A stretch of DNA of 64,000 nt from a virus. A program made the position numbers and the translations under genes. The notes beneath the pieces were generated by a model. That model was not told where the DNA came from. It worked only from the letters and a program-made list of their open reading frames with translations, and did no database searches. The stretch is from positions 112,490 to 176,489 of IMG/VR virus record IMGVR_UViG_3300025876_000005. The stretch is one strand, 5' to 3'. Shown one piece after another: positions 1-9,746 of the stretch (its first letter is position 1; every line of letters begins with the position of its first letter).

Positions 1-156
1 ATTACGATACAAGAGATTTTATCCGAAGCTAATGCTCATGGTTTAAGACTGGAAGTCAAAGAGAGTGCTGAAAAAATATGGAAAGAACGCTCATCCGACA
101 CAGAATTTACTTTACTGGATGCTTACCATTTAGCATTTTTAGACTGGATAAAATAA
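1..156 (+). CDS. C-terminal end of an unidentified protein (5' truncated by window)
   Basis: Frame 1 is open from the first base to a TAA at 154-156, encoding 51 residues that end in LLDAYHLAFLDWIK. The reading frame ends 1 base before the ATG of the next gene, which is the tight spacing typical of a phage operon. Nothing in the fragment identifies a family. It is mostly acidic and helical in composition. Confidence 0.6.
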   Translation: MTIQEILSEANAHGLRLEVKESAEKIWKERSSDTEFTLLDAYHLAFLDWIK

Positions 157-157
157 T

Positions 158-586
158 ATGTTAGACGAAACTAAACTATTTGACTTCGTAAAGATCATGT
201 TTACGAAGCGAGATCAATTTTATAAAATTAAGAACCACAACAAGAAGCGCCATCACTTTATGATTAATCGCTTCTTTGCTATTAAGTTCCCAAGTAACGC
301 TAATCTCTTTAATCACAACGGGATCAACGGAGCTGCAGTTGTAGAATCATGGAGCATGGTCGCTATGCGATTTAAGTCTGTGCCCGGCTGGTGGTACACT
401 AAAACTAAAAAGGCTAAGACCACAGCCAAGGATAAATATATTCCAAGCGAAGGTGCCGTTAGAATCTATATGGAGAAGAATGAAATTGGCAACAGAGAGT
501 TTAAAGAACTTGAGCAGTTTGCCAAAGAAAGTCTATACGCCGACTTAAAAAAGATTGAAGAGCAGGTTGATGTTTACTCAAAATAA
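158..586 (+). CDS. Hypothetical protein, weakly clamp-loader small subunit (gp62)-like
   Basis: 142 residues, basic, one-base gap from the upstream gene. The N-terminal part (HHFMINRFFAIKFP at about 33-46) and the central run of basic residues with a WW pair recall the small clamp-loader subunits of T4-like phages, which are of similar length and share a 'MVN..ls' helix and a basic R/K-W segment. This is pattern similarity only. An unknown T4-like replication or assembly protein is equally possible. The next gene starts inside its last 17 bases, so translation is probably coupled. Confidence 0.55.
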   Translation: MLDETKLFDFVKIMFTKRDQFYKIKNHNKKRHHFMINRFFAIKFPSNANLFNHNGINGAAVVESWSMVAMRFKSVPGWWYTKTKKAKTTAKDKYIPSEGAVRIYMEKNEIGNREFKELEQFAKESLYADLKKIEEQVDVYSK

Positions 587-1220
587 AGATACATTTTCAG
601 AAGTTGTAGATATTACACTCTACAAGTATAACTCAATAGATTTAAAACTATGGGGCTTACTCAAGCGCCATTATAATTCTAAAGAGCTAGCTAAGGACTC
701 TGTCTTGATTTCTGCAAATGATCTTAAAAATGTAGTTAACGAATACTTCTATGATGATCTAAACATAATAGACTCAGTCGGTGAAAGTCTATTACACAAA
801 GAGGCAACCACAATCTACTTTATTAAAAAGATTTTTGAGAATATGACTAGTCTTAGATGGCTTAAAGTCAATCTCAATAAGAACATGAGCTATAAACGCA
901 TAGTTGAGATCGAGCAGATTAAAACTATCAAGTTCAGTATTAAAACACTAAGAGGTACTTTCAGAGTCTTTGACCATTTTAACAGCCATCAAACTTATGT
1001 TATTAATAAGCTTTTAAATAAGATGGATCTGTTAAACTCAGGTGAATATTTTAAAGTGGTTAAGACTAATGAGTTAATGAACAAGATTGATAACTATCTT
1101 GTTGCAAACAACACAAATGAAATCTTCACTATACTCAATGCGATGATACAATACTTTGAGGCATATGAGACTGATAACCCAGAAATACTCTTAATCACCG
1201 ATATTGAGTCTGATATATAA
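570..1220 (+). CDS. Hypothetical protein in the neck/terminase operon
   Basis: 216 residues from ATG 570 (MFTQNKDTF); an in-frame TTG at 555 would add five residues, but ATG is preferred. It overlaps the upstream gene by 17 bases. The sequence is mixed alpha/beta, Lys/Asn-rich, with no signal peptide, membrane segment or motif I recognise. Its position directly before the gp14-like neck gene suggests a virion or assembly role, but that is inference from neighbourhood only. Confidence 0.7.
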   Translation: MFTQNKDTFSEVVDITLYKYNSIDLKLWGLLKRHYNSKELAKDSVLISANDLKNVVNEYFYDDLNIIDSVGESLLHKEATTIYFIKKIFENMTSLRWLKVNLNKNMSYKRIVEIEQIKTIKFSIKTLRGTFRVFDHFNSHQTYVINKLLNKMDLLNSGEYFKVVKTNELMNKIDNYLVANNTNEIFTILNAMIQYFEAYETDNPEILLITDIESDI

Positions 1221-1221
1221 A
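1212..1221 (+). promoter_or_regulatory. Late-promoter-like box GATATATAAA
   Basis: GATATATAAA lies 22 bases before the ATG of the neck gene. The same box recurs at a similar distance before most virion genes here. It resembles the T4 late promoter core (TATAAATA) in being a lone -10 element without a -35. Confidence 0.5.
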
Positions 1222-1243
1222 CAAAATACAGACTTAAGCCTCA

Positions 1244-3184
1244 ATGGTAAATAATTTTACAGCAGACCAGATCGGTGATGTAATATATGCAAAGCTAGAA
1301 AATCCATACTTAAACGTACAAAGCGTTTTAAGCTGGACATCAGTTGTTGGTGTTAGTACACCAAACACTAGTGGCACTCTTAACTTTGTGGCTGCATCTA
1401 CCACAGTTACTGGCACTAACACGAACTTGAGTTTAATCTCAGGAGATCAGTTTATCGTAGGTAATGAATACTATACAGTCGACCAAGTAGTTGACGCGAA
1501 TACGTTTACAGTTACACAAGCACCGACATTTACAGCAAGTGGTCTGACTTTCTATTTACCAGAAGACGCAAACAATCTTTTTACATATCAATACCGTTGG
1601 TCACAAGGTGAAGAGCCTGGTGAAATGAGCCAGCTACTACCTTTGACAACTAACAATGGACCATATGATCTACTAGGACTTAATTTTGACCCAGATCAAC
1701 CGCTTTGGATTGAACTTAGGCTAGAAGTTGATAGACTAAGCAATGTTAACAAGATAACACTACTTTCATTGACTTATGAACTAAGTACTGCTGATGGTAC
1801 AATTATTAGCTGTCCAGAATTCTGTGGTGAATGTGTAGACCCATATGCAATGACAGGTTGTGCAAATATCATAGCAGAATGTACAGATGAAATGTGGGAC
1901 CCATATGCCTTAACTAAACCAACTTCAGTTTACCGTCAAATTACAGACGTTTCAACTGAAATGTGGGGCCATCCAGTAAAATACTTTAGAGTTGAGCCAG
2001 ATGATCGTAGTCGTGACGTAATCTTAAAAGAGTATTCACTCTATAACGTAAAAGAGTCGGCTGAGTTAAAGATCATGGTGCCGGGCAACGAATTTCCAAC
2101 AAGAGAGTTTAACTATGACATTTTTGGTATGGGCTTCGATGAGTTTGAAATCCACCTAACCAAGACGCAGTTTGAGACAGCATTTGGTATTGGGCCAAGC
2201 CCACGCAGCAGAGACTATCTCTACTTTCCAAAAATGAACCGTATGTATGAGGTTAGCTCAATTGCATATGCAGATGAGTTTAATCTGGACCTAACTTACT
2301 GGAAACTAATGCTGCGCAAATATGAAGAGCGTACTAGCAATATCCATGAAGATGAAACAGTAGAGCAAGAACTTGATGCACTAACAACTGGCGTAGAAGA
2401 AGTCTTTGGTGAAGAGAGACAAGAAGAATTCGAGAAGGTAACCAAACCAACACAGTACAAAACTGTATTTGCTGAGGTCGGCGATGGTGTTAGAGCTAGA
2501 CTACACAAGAAACTTACAATCTCAGATGCTGAATTAAGAAATCAGTGGACTGTAGTCTCTAAGAACAATTATGATCTAGACTCAACTCCGGATAAATCAA
2601 TGGAACTTGTAGCTTACAATAAGGTTTCAAGCTTAACAGAGGAAGAGAATCTTGCAGTGACTATTTGGTTTAGACCAAAGTTGGTTGATACAACAGAACA
2701 GGTTATCATCGATGGCTATTCTAATCAAAATGGTTTAAAAATAACAACCAACGGCTCTAGCATTAAAGTCTATCTTAACAACGGTACACATATATTCGGT
2801 AGTGCTTTGGCACTTGAGAATAATGTTTGGTATGGTCTAGTCTATAATCTAAGTAATAAGTACAGACAGATGTCTTGTAATTTATATCGTCTAGATCCTA
2901 ACAGCAACAGACAGGCGGCAAGTAATTCTAGTAAAACTTTAGTCTTAAAACTAAATCAAACCAAGTCGTTTACGAATGCTCGTACCTGGGAACCTACTAA
3001 GAACTGGATGTTACAGCCAGCGAAACTAGATGTGACTAACATTAGAATCTTTAGTCAGACAGTAGGCCAAGATCAACAGATGAATGTCTTACAGCAGTAT
3101 GTTGTTAGAGACTCGCAGTTAGCACATGTAATCGACAATGCTATTCCTTCAATTCAATTAAGAAGGTACAGTCAGTCTAGATAA
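1244..3184 (+). CDS. Neck protein, T4 gp14-like core with N-terminal and LamG-like C-terminal extensions
   Basis: 646 residues. The middle (about 230-400) contains PRSRDYLYFPKMNRMYEVSSI followed by an aromatic 'FNLDLTYWKLML' stretch and an acidic tail, matching the T4 gp14 pattern in which a 'GDLIYFP.DN.LFEI' strand is followed by a similar layout. T4 gp14 is only about 256 residues, so this one is extended. The N-terminus is Thr/Val/Ser-rich beta sequence. The C-terminal 200 residues (AVTIWFRPK, NNVWYGLVYNLS) look like a concanavalin/LamG sandwich, which could bind carbohydrate. It sits before small terminase, large terminase, sheath and tube in T4 order. Confidence 0.65.
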   Translation: MVNNFTADQIGDVIYAKLENPYLNVQSVLSWTSVVGVSTPNTSGTLNFVAASTTVTGTNTNLSLISGDQFIVGNEYYTVDQVVDANTFTVTQAPTFTASGLTFYLPEDANNLFTYQYRWSQGEEPGEMSQLLPLTTNNGPYDLLGLNFDPDQPLWIELRLEVDRLSNVNKITLLSLTYELSTADGTIISCPEFCGECVDPYAMTGCANIIAECTDEMWDPYALTKPTSVYRQITDVSTEMWGHPVKYFRVEPDDRSRDVILKEYSLYNVKESAELKIMVPGNEFPTREFNYDIFGMGFDEFEIHLTKTQFETAFGIGPSPRSRDYLYFPKMNRMYEVSSIAYADEFNLDLTYWKLMLRKYEERTSNIHEDETVEQELDALTTGVEEVFGEERQEEFEKVTKPTQYKTVFAEVGDGVRARLHKKLTISDAELRNQWTVVSKNNYDLDSTPDKSMELVAYNKVSSLTEEENLAVTIWFRPKLVDTTEQVIIDGYSNQNGLKITTNGSSIKVYLNNGTHIFGSALALENNVWYGLVYNLSNKYRQMSCNLYRLDPNSNRQAASNSSKTLVLKLNQTKSFTNARTWEPTKNWMLQPAKLDVTNIRIFSQTVGQDQQMNVLQQYVVRDSQLAHVIDNAIPSIQLRRYSQSR

Positions 3185-3188
3185 TCTA

Positions 3189-3198
3189 GATATATAGC
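3189..3198 (+). promoter_or_regulatory. Late-promoter-like box GATATATAGC
   Basis: Variant late box 18-27 bases before the small terminase ATG; a second CATATAAAA lies immediately downstream at 3199. Confidence 0.4.
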
Positions 3199-3215
3199 AT
3201 ATAAAAGCACAACTT

Positions 3216-3884
3216 ATGAGCGAAGATAAAAGAAGTATATCTGAGCAGGCAGACGAGATTAGACGTGAACTTGATAATCTAATCGGTGATGAAGAGTCAA
3301 TTGACGTTGAATCTGATCCAAGAGACCTGCCAGCAACACAGAGAAATACACAGTTAATGGCTCCGGCTAACTACGGTGAGATGAAAGCAAGCTCAACCAA
3401 GAAGGCCAAGAAGACCATTACAAGTCTAATGAAATTCTATCTCGATGCAGATATTATCGAGAAAGATGAATATATTCAAGCCAAAAAGAAGATGGATGAG
3501 ATGACAATGTCATCATTAATCTATCAGCTCCAAGCTGGTGAAAGAGCCCTGACTACATTATTACAAACAATTGACAACGGTGAATTAGCACCAAGAATGT
3601 TTGAAGTACTTGCAACTCTGCAGAAATCAATGTTAGACATCATCAAATCTCAAACCATGTACCTGATGGCAGCTGAAGAGGCTACTAAAAGAATAGCACG
3701 TGATATTGAGATCTATAAGAAGAGAGATGACAAACGTGAGATTGAAGAAGCCGGTGGTGACAGTAGCAGCAGAAACGTACAGCGTGGAACTAAAGATCTA
3801 ATGCATGCCATTCAGCAAGGCATTAACCAACAAGACATTGAAGACATCGAAGACGTTGAAGATGTAGAAACAGATGAAATATAA
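3216..3884 (+). CDS. Small terminase subunit, T4 gp16-like
   Basis: 222 residues with acidic disordered ends and a central helical region (about 95-165). Residues SLIYQLQAGERALTTLLQ and PRMFEVLATLQKSMLDIIKS align in pattern with the gp16 core of T4-like phages ('LIEKGQEAL...PRAYEVxGQLIKxVxDI'). Gp16 forms the DNA-recognition ring that controls the motor. The acidic C-terminus (EDIEDVEDVETDE) is also typical of gp16. It is three genes from the large terminase start and in the same operon, separated only by a 115-residue protein. Confidence 0.65.
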   Translation: MSEDKRSISEQADEIRRELDNLIGDEESIDVESDPRDLPATQRNTQLMAPANYGEMKASSTKKAKKTITSLMKFYLDADIIEKDEYIQAKKKMDEMTMSSLIYQLQAGERALTTLLQTIDNGELAPRMFEVLATLQKSMLDIIKSQTMYLMAAEEATKRIARDIEIYKKRDDKREIEEAGGDSSSRNVQRGTKDLMHAIQQGINQQDIEDIEDVEDVETDEI

Positions 3885-3886
3885 AG

Positions 3887-4234
3887 ATGAGAAAAGTACA
3901 ATTATTTGAAGGTTTTGTTAATGAGGACCCGCGTTTAAAAAGTTTAGGTAAGTCAACTTCTAAATTCTTTAAAGCTCTTGCAAAGGAGAGTAAAGAAACT
4001 AAAGATGCCTTTTCTAAAATCTACAGATCCGTAAGACATGGAGAAGAGGTAACAGACGAAGAGCGCACAGAAATTGGCAATCAACTTAAAGATGTATTAA
4101 AGACTATTGGGTTAAGTGCAATAGCAGTTATGCCAGGTGGTTTAATTGTTGGTCTTTTACTCAAAGCTCTAAAAATACAAAAGATGGTTATCCCATCTAA
4201 CTTCATGTACCTAGTTGACGAAAAAGAAGACTAA
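3887..4234 (+). CDS. Small LETM1-like protein with capsid-targeting-like N-terminus
   Basis: 115 residues, 2 bases after gp16-like and 2 bases before terL. The C-terminal half (GEEVTDEERTEIGNQLKDVL, then a hydrophobic stretch with PGG) resembles the short LETM1-type segment found in small bacterial and phage proteins. The N-terminus MRKVQLFEGFVNE resembles the capsid-targeting peptides of T4 internal proteins (for example MKTYQEF..E), which the prohead protease cuts after a Glu. It may therefore be packaged in the head, or be a membrane protein with one hydrophobic hairpin at about 74-96. Confidence 0.65.
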   Translation: MRKVQLFEGFVNEDPRLKSLGKSTSKFFKALAKESKETKDAFSKIYRSVRHGEEVTDEERTEIGNQLKDVLKTIGLSAIAVMPGGLIVGLLLKALKIQKMVIPSNFMYLVDEKED

Positions 4235-4236
4235 GA

Positions 4237-6066
4237 ATGAGCGATTACGTAGGAGATAACAAATGGATCCCAAAGGGTGAATCTGACATAGAATCGGACA
4301 GAATAGTCTGGTCTACTAAGCAGATTAATGACCTTTTATTGGCACTTGACCAAGGATATAGACCTAAAGTGAAGATGCCTTTCTATGAGGGTAAGCAGTT
4401 CCTACGCCGTGGCAATATTGTTTTTGAATATACTGATGCTGAGGTTGCTGAACTAGCAAGGTGTGCCACAGATATTGTTTACTTTGCAGAGAAGTATGCT
4501 GTTGTAATGACAGATGATGGAATTAAGAACGTTAAATTACGTGAATATCAAAAACGCATGTTGCGTAATTTCCAACATGAACGTTTTAATATAGTACTCG
4601 CGTCGCGCCAGATGGGTAAGACAATTACAGCATCAATCTATAATGCATGGTACTTAATCTTTAATACAGATAAGAATACGCTAATCCTAGCAAATAAGTC
4701 AGATACTACAAAAGAAATTATTGATAAGACTAAGGTTGTTGTTGAGAACTTACCCTTCTTTATGAAGCCGGGTATTATCAAGTATGATGTAATGAATGTG
4801 CGATGTGACAACGGTTGTCGCCTGGCCGGTCAATCAACTACAGCAAAAGCAGGTATTGGTTTTACTATTCATAATCTGTTTCTAGATGAGTTTGCACATA
4901 TCCATCCAGCGATTGTCGATGCGTTCTATGAAAACGTTTATCCAACACTGTCAGCATCTAAAGTATCTAGGATCACAATTACTTCAACACCAAATGGTTT
5001 TAATAAATTCTATCAGATCTATGCAGCTGCGGAACGAAATGAGAATGAATACCACCCGATGCGAATTGACTGGTGGGAACACCCAGATCGAGACGACGCA
5101 TGGTATAATAGAGAGCTTGCGAATTTAGGTTCTATCGAAGCTTTTAACAGACAATATGGAAATGAATTTGTAAGCTCTTCTAATCTGCTTTTAGACCCAG
5201 TTGATCTAAAGAAGATGCGCAAGTCAAAGACAAAGTATACGAGTAGAGAACTAGATCAATTTGAAGATATTAGCATTGACGTGGAAGGCTTCTTAGAATT
5301 CCACCCAGATTTTGACGTTGAAGAGTGTAGAACTGAAGATCGTTACTGGCTCTTTACTGTAGATATTGCTGAAGGTAACGGTGGTGACTTCTCGGTAATT
5401 AATATCTTTGAGATTCAACCGATGACCACCAAAGAGATTAATCTGGTGAATAATCCAGGCGCGATGTATGACTTTTTTAAACTAGAGCAGGTTGGTCGTT
5501 TTAGAAGTAATGAACATGTGATTGAAGACTTTGCAAAGATACTTTATACTTTAGCAGTTGAAGTCTTCTACAACGAAAACGTGAAGATGATTGTGGAATA
5601 CAATACTTATGGTACAGTCTTATTCAAATACCTATCAACTGTATTTCCACAAAGAAATGACTTTGACGATGAGATGATTGTAAGATTTAAACACAGACAT
5701 GATTCTAGAACTCTTAAACCAGGTATTAAATTAAAAGCAGATAATAAAGCAATATTCTGTCAGAACTTTGCAAAATTATATAAGAACAATAGAATAAATA
5801 TAACAGACGAAGAAACAGTACAAGAAGCTAGTCTTTTTGGTAAAGGTAGAAGTGGTGGTTATGCAGCTCAAATGGGCCATGACGATATTATCATTACTGC
5901 CATTACAGCGACTGAGTTTTTAAATACAACTGACTATGCAGACTACATTGAAGAACTACTTGACGTGATTGATGACAGTCTACATACAGAAATGGAAAGA
6001 GTACTTTATAAAGACAATGACGTACAAGGAGATTTACAATTCGATATTTACGATCTACTGAAGTAA
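4237..6066 (+). CDS. Terminase large subunit, T4 gp17-like
   Basis: 609 residues, almost the same length as T4 gp17 (610). The ATPase domain has Walker A SRQMGKT (about 123-129), Walker B LFLDEFA (about 213-219) and coupling motif TSTPNG (about 248-253). The C-terminal RNase H-fold nuclease shows its acidic residues in FTVDIAEG (about 375), an acidic strand VEYNTYG (about 452) and GHDD (about 547). It drives ATP-dependent packaging of concatemeric DNA into the prohead and makes the headful cut. The operon order gp14-gp16-gp17-gp18-gp19 matches T4. Confidence 0.95.
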   Translation: MSDYVGDNKWIPKGESDIESDRIVWSTKQINDLLLALDQGYRPKVKMPFYEGKQFLRRGNIVFEYTDAEVAELARCATDIVYFAEKYAVVMTDDGIKNVKLREYQKRMLRNFQHERFNIVLASRQMGKTITASIYNAWYLIFNTDKNTLILANKSDTTKEIIDKTKVVVENLPFFMKPGIIKYDVMNVRCDNGCRLAGQSTTAKAGIGFTIHNLFLDEFAHIHPAIVDAFYENVYPTLSASKVSRITITSTPNGFNKFYQIYAAAERNENEYHPMRIDWWEHPDRDDAWYNRELANLGSIEAFNRQYGNEFVSSSNLLLDPVDLKKMRKSKTKYTSRELDQFEDISIDVEGFLEFHPDFDVEECRTEDRYWLFTVDIAEGNGGDFSVINIFEIQPMTTKEINLVNNPGAMYDFFKLEQVGRFRSNEHVIEDFAKILYTLAVEVFYNENVKMIVEYNTYGTVLFKYLSTVFPQRNDFDDEMIVRFKHRHDSRTLKPGIKLKADNKAIFCQNFAKLYKNNRINITDEETVQEASLFGKGRSGGYAAQMGHDDIIITAITATEFLNTTDYADYIEELLDVIDDSLHTEMERVLYKDNDVQGDLQFDIYDLLK

Positions 6067-6083
6067 AAAACGTGAGTAGCACA

Positions 6084-6093
6084 GATATATAAA
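6084..6093 (+). promoter_or_regulatory. Late-promoter-like box GATATATAAA
   Basis: Perfect copy of the recurring late box, 31 bases before the sheath ATG. Confidence 0.55.
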
Positions 6094-6124
6094 CAAAGAA
6101 TCTAAAAAAAAAGAACAAATAACA

Positions 6125-9061
6125 ATGGCATTAAGTCCTCAATTACAACAGTTCAAGAGCTCAGGCGTATATCGTCTAGAGTTCGACAAATCACAGACGG
6201 TTAATATTCCTTCTGAGACTATCAGACTAGTTGTGGGTCGTTCTAAAAAAGGACCTTACAACACACCAGTCTTAATCGAAGATACTGAACAGTTCGTTCA
6301 AGTATTTGGCGGTATTGACAAGTCTTTAGAAAGAAATGGAATGTTCTTCCACAGATCAGCGCTTGAAGCTCTTTCAAGAGGCCCGATCTTGGCAATGAAC
6401 CTAACTGCAAAAGACGAAAACGATCTAATCAACGGCGTTTCACCAGTAACTGCAGGTGGCGATCAAGGTCTAACTGCTGCAACTCTAACTGATGAGTTTA
6501 GCAAGGCTTTCGATACCGGTAAGTTCTGGGCACCAGATGATGAAAAAGTACTAGCACTAGCTGGTAACACAACAGCATCTTCAACAAACGCTCTTACTTT
6601 CGTAAACATTAAGCAAACTCCAATCACAATCATCGTTAGACAAGCTGCAAACACAGACGGTTTTAACGTAACAGCAAGAGAGTGGTACGGAGAAGGTGAA
6701 GTACCAGAAGGTGTAGATCCACTAGAATACGTATCAGACTATATGATCGACGTATTAGTATTCAAAGGTAAGTTTGATTCAACAGAATTAAACAACGATC
6801 CAGTTTACGGTGCAATGTTTACTAGCGATGGTCTTAGAAAAGATCTTCTATCTAACTTCACAGCACTGAGAGAAGTTGAGTTAATAGCTCAATACACTGG
6901 TTCAATGATTCCAGAATTCTTAGACAACGAAGGTCGTCAGCTTTACATCGAGACCCTAATCAATAGAGAGGCTAGAAGAACTGGTCTTTTCTGTGCGGTT
7001 AATGAAGATGCAATTGCAGCAATAGACATGGTTGGTGTAGACTTTAACATCTACCAAGACTACGAACTACTTTCACACTTAGTAGTACAAGAAGACGTAA
7101 ATAACGGTATTGTATTAGAAGGTGGCGGACTTCCTGATGGTAGAATTGTTGAAATCAATCCAGCAGGTGATATGATTATCTACGGTATTACTAAAGCACA
7201 ACTTGCATTAATCGGTGTAGAAGCAGGAGAATGGTTATACTCAGAAATTGCAGGTGAATATGTACAGATTGACGGAGTTGAAGATAACGGTGGCTCTGAT
7301 TCTACTCTAATAATCGCAGGTAGTGATGCTCCAAGCAAGTCTATCTACGAAAACTTTAGCGCTGTAAGCATTCCAGCTGCATTTAACTCAGCTGTATTAA
7401 GTGTTAACAACGCCGGTGAGTTGGAAATAACAGCAGCTGGTGTATCAGCATCTTGGACTGCAGGCGGTGTAAACGGTACTACATTCTTACCTTCAGAAAA
7501 TTCAGGTGAGTACGTTAAGATTGCTAACATCGATACTTCAGATCCTAATAAGGTTGTTATTTCACCAGACGGTAACGACGGCTTCTCAGCTTCAGTATAC
7601 TCTGGACAGACTGCAGTTGCATTAACATCTTACTCAAGAGCTGTAACTGGTGATACTCTTAACAATCCGTTTAACGTAGTAACAATCGGTGCAAACGCAA
7701 GAACAGCTGAATTCCCAACTGGATGGTCTTTCTTAGATAAAGGAGCAGGTATCTTCACGATGTCTAAACTAGTTGTAGCAGGCGGTGCTGAACCAGCATT
7801 TAACCCGAACTATAACCCATTAGATCCAGATAGCGAGATGATGCACATCAAAGTTGGTATGTACTTACCAACAAATGCAGATCAAGGCGATTTGGCTAGA
7901 ATCAAGCAAATTAAGAAGTTAACACCAACAGTTGACGGCAACGGAGATACAACTTACACATTTGAGTTTATCTGCCATAGAAACATGTCAGTTGAGCCAG
8001 AGTATGCTCTTAGATCATACGAAGAAGCAACTGAAGTTTACAAGATGTTCCCGATCGAAGGTGCAACTCAAACTGATAAGACAATTGCAGAGCTTTTAAC
8101 AATGTTAAAGCCAGGTAACGGTCTTTCTAATACTCTTATCGACAAAGACGCAATCGACTTCAGATATGTTGTTGATACATTCGGTTCATTAGAAGCTGGT
8201 GGTATCTTAAACAAAGAAGAAATTGCTCAACTTTGTAAAGAGAGACAAAATGCAAGTGCAATCCTAAACGCGCCGATGGTTAAAGAACTTAAAAACTCTG
8301 AAAACCCATCGTTCATGAACGAGATCACTGGTGAATTTGAAACAAGATACGTTGGAACAAGTGGTAACTTAAATCTTAACCCAACCGCTCTATACACTCT
8401 ACCTTCACTTAACGAGGGTGCAAACTTTGCATTCTACTACGGTCCAGGTCTAAATGTACTAGAGAATGGAAGAACTAAAGTAATTCCACCAGCAGCATAC
8501 GTATCAAACAACTACATCGACAAGTATTCTGACGCTCTACCATGGTCAATCGTGGCAGGTCCAAGAAGAGGTGTTGTAGGTGGTACTGGCGTACAAGGTG
8601 TTGAATTTGCGTTCGACAAGAATGACAGAGACGTACTTGAGCCATTTGGTTACAACCCAATTGTATTCGAAAGAGGAGTTGGTATTGTAATTAAAGGTAA
8701 CAAGACTGCTCAACAGTCAATCCAGTCAGCTCTTTCATCAGCTCACGTAAGAGAGGCAATGATCTACATCGAAGATGGTCTAGCTGCAATCTTACAAAAC
8801 TACTTGTTCGAATTCAATAACGCACAAACAAGATTAGAGATCCAAACTCTAGCTGACAACTTCATGGAGTCAGTTAAGAAAGACGGTGGTGTTTATGACT
8901 ATAGAAACATTATGGACACAACAAATAACACTAACGAAGTAATCGATAACAACATGGGTATCTTAGATACATACGTTGAACCGGTTAAAGGTCTTGAAAT
9001 TCTTGTATCACGTGTTACTATTTTGAACACTGGTGAAATCGCAACAGGAAACTTTGCATAA
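6125..9061 (+). CDS. Tail sheath protein, gp18-like
   Basis: 978 residues, longer than T4 gp18 (659). The N-terminal GVYRLEFDKSQTVNIPSETI and VGRSKKGPYNTPVLI, and the C-terminal GVGIVIKGNKTAQ...VREAMIYIEDGL and tail EPVKGLEILVSRVTILNTGE, are hallmarks of contractile sheath proteins whose N- and C-terminal strands interlock between subunits. The extra length lies in the middle (about 330-620), a Gly/Ser/Asn-rich beta segment probably exposed on the tail surface. It is followed directly by the tube gene. Codon use is strongly biased, fitting a highly expressed late gene. Confidence 0.93.
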   Translation: MALSPQLQQFKSSGVYRLEFDKSQTVNIPSETIRLVVGRSKKGPYNTPVLIEDTEQFVQVFGGIDKSLERNGMFFHRSALEALSRGPILAMNLTAKDENDLINGVSPVTAGGDQGLTAATLTDEFSKAFDTGKFWAPDDEKVLALAGNTTASSTNALTFVNIKQTPITIIVRQAANTDGFNVTAREWYGEGEVPEGVDPLEYVSDYMIDVLVFKGKFDSTELNNDPVYGAMFTSDGLRKDLLSNFTALREVELIAQYTGSMIPEFLDNEGRQLYIETLINREARRTGLFCAVNEDAIAAIDMVGVDFNIYQDYELLSHLVVQEDVNNGIVLEGGGLPDGRIVEINPAGDMIIYGITKAQLALIGVEAGEWLYSEIAGEYVQIDGVEDNGGSDSTLIIAGSDAPSKSIYENFSAVSIPAAFNSAVLSVNNAGELEITAAGVSASWTAGGVNGTTFLPSENSGEYVKIANIDTSDPNKVVISPDGNDGFSASVYSGQTAVALTSYSRAVTGDTLNNPFNVVTIGANARTAEFPTGWSFLDKGAGIFTMSKLVVAGGAEPAFNPNYNPLDPDSEMMHIKVGMYLPTNADQGDLARIKQIKKLTPTVDGNGDTTYTFEFICHRNMSVEPEYALRSYEEATEVYKMFPIEGATQTDKTIAELLTMLKPGNGLSNTLIDKDAIDFRYVVDTFGSLEAGGILNKEEIAQLCKERQNASAILNAPMVKELKNSENPSFMNEITGEFETRYVGTSGNLNLNPTALYTLPSLNEGANFAFYYGPGLNVLENGRTKVIPPAAYVSNNYIDKYSDALPWSIVAGPRRGVVGGTGVQGVEFAFDKNDRDVLEPFGYNPIVFERGVGIVIKGNKTAQQSIQSALSSAHVREAMIYIEDGLAAILQNYLFEFNNAQTRLEIQTLADNFMESVKKDGGVYDYRNIMDTTNNTNEVIDNNMGILDTYVEPVKGLEILVSRVTILNTGEIATGNFA

Positions 9062-9070
9062 GAAACTAAA

Positions 9071-9080
9071 GATATATAAA
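9071..9080 (+). promoter_or_regulatory. Late-promoter-like box GATATATAAA
   Basis: Perfect copy 17 bases before the tail tube ATG, allowing separate high expression of the tube. Confidence 0.55.
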
Positions 9081-9097
9081 ATAAAAGAAAGATAAAA

Positions 9098-9655
9098 ATG
9101 GCTTTACCACATTATTCAGAAGACCAAACCAGCAAGAAAGGTAAGCAGTTCGAACCAGTACAGGCTAACCTGTTTGAGGTAACTATTTTACCTCCAGCAA
9201 ACGTATCGGGTCAATCACTGTTATTACAACACATAAACTCAATCTCGGGTTTGGAACAACTTCATAGAGAAGTTGCGGCAGTCGAGCAGAAGTATAAGTT
9301 CTCAACTAGATCTTATGCAGGTATGCCTGACAGTACTGCGATTGACGTAACAGTTAACTTTACGTTAAACCTAAATGATTCAAATCAAGCTTACTTGTAT
9401 AAGACCATGAGACAATGGTACAGAAATGCATACAACCCAGAAACTGGTGAAATGGGCTTGAAAAAGAATTATGTTGGTACTATCGTAATTGTTCAATTCA
9501 ACAGAGAAGGTGACATCTTCAGAAAAGTAACACTTGATGATTGTTTCATTACATCAGGTCTAGGTTTCACTGGAGAATTAAGCTACGAGACAACTGATCC
9601 ACAAACTCTTGAAGTTACATGGAGAAGTGACGTATACGCTGAAGAATTAAACTAA
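9098..9655 (+). CDS. Tail tube protein, gp19-like
   Basis: 185 residues, close to T4 gp19 (163). The fold signature is visible: N-terminal QANLFEVTILPP strand, FSTRSYAGMPDST, the YLYKTMRQWYRNAYNPETGE helix-loop and the C-terminal TYETTDPQTLEVTWRSDVY-type strand (SYETTDPQTLEVTW here). It polymerises into the inner tube inside the gp18 sheath. A strong terminator follows 21 bases after the stop, closing the transcription unit. Confidence 0.93.
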   Translation: MALPHYSEDQTSKKGKQFEPVQANLFEVTILPPANVSGQSLLLQHINSISGLEQLHREVAAVEQKYKFSTRSYAGMPDSTAIDVTVNFTLNLNDSNQAYLYKTMRQWYRNAYNPETGEMGLKKNYVGTIVIVQFNREGDIFRKVTLDDCFITSGLGFTGELSYETTDPQTLEVTWRSDVYAEELN

Positions 9656-9676
9656 TAAGTATTTAGAATACATAAG

Positions 9677-9709
9677 GAGAGAGGCCTTAAAAAGCCTCTC
9701 TCTTTTTTT
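9677..9709 (+). terminator. Intrinsic terminator after the tail tube gene
   Basis: Perfect 9-bp stem GAGAGAGGC/GCCTCTCTC with an 8-base loop, followed by seven T. Confidence 0.9.
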
Positions 9710-9746
9710 AAACTTGAAACATATTACAATACCAACATAATATACT

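Noticed and set aside
555-569. TTG start at 555 for the second hypothetical gene
   Set aside because: ATG at 570 is in the same frame with a normal overlap to the upstream stop; nothing favours the rarer codon.
9714-9746. TTGAAAC-type promoter for the ribbon-helix-helix gene
   Set aside because: The -10-like AATATACTAT runs into the ATG itself, so the transcript would start inside the gene. Kept only as a remark.
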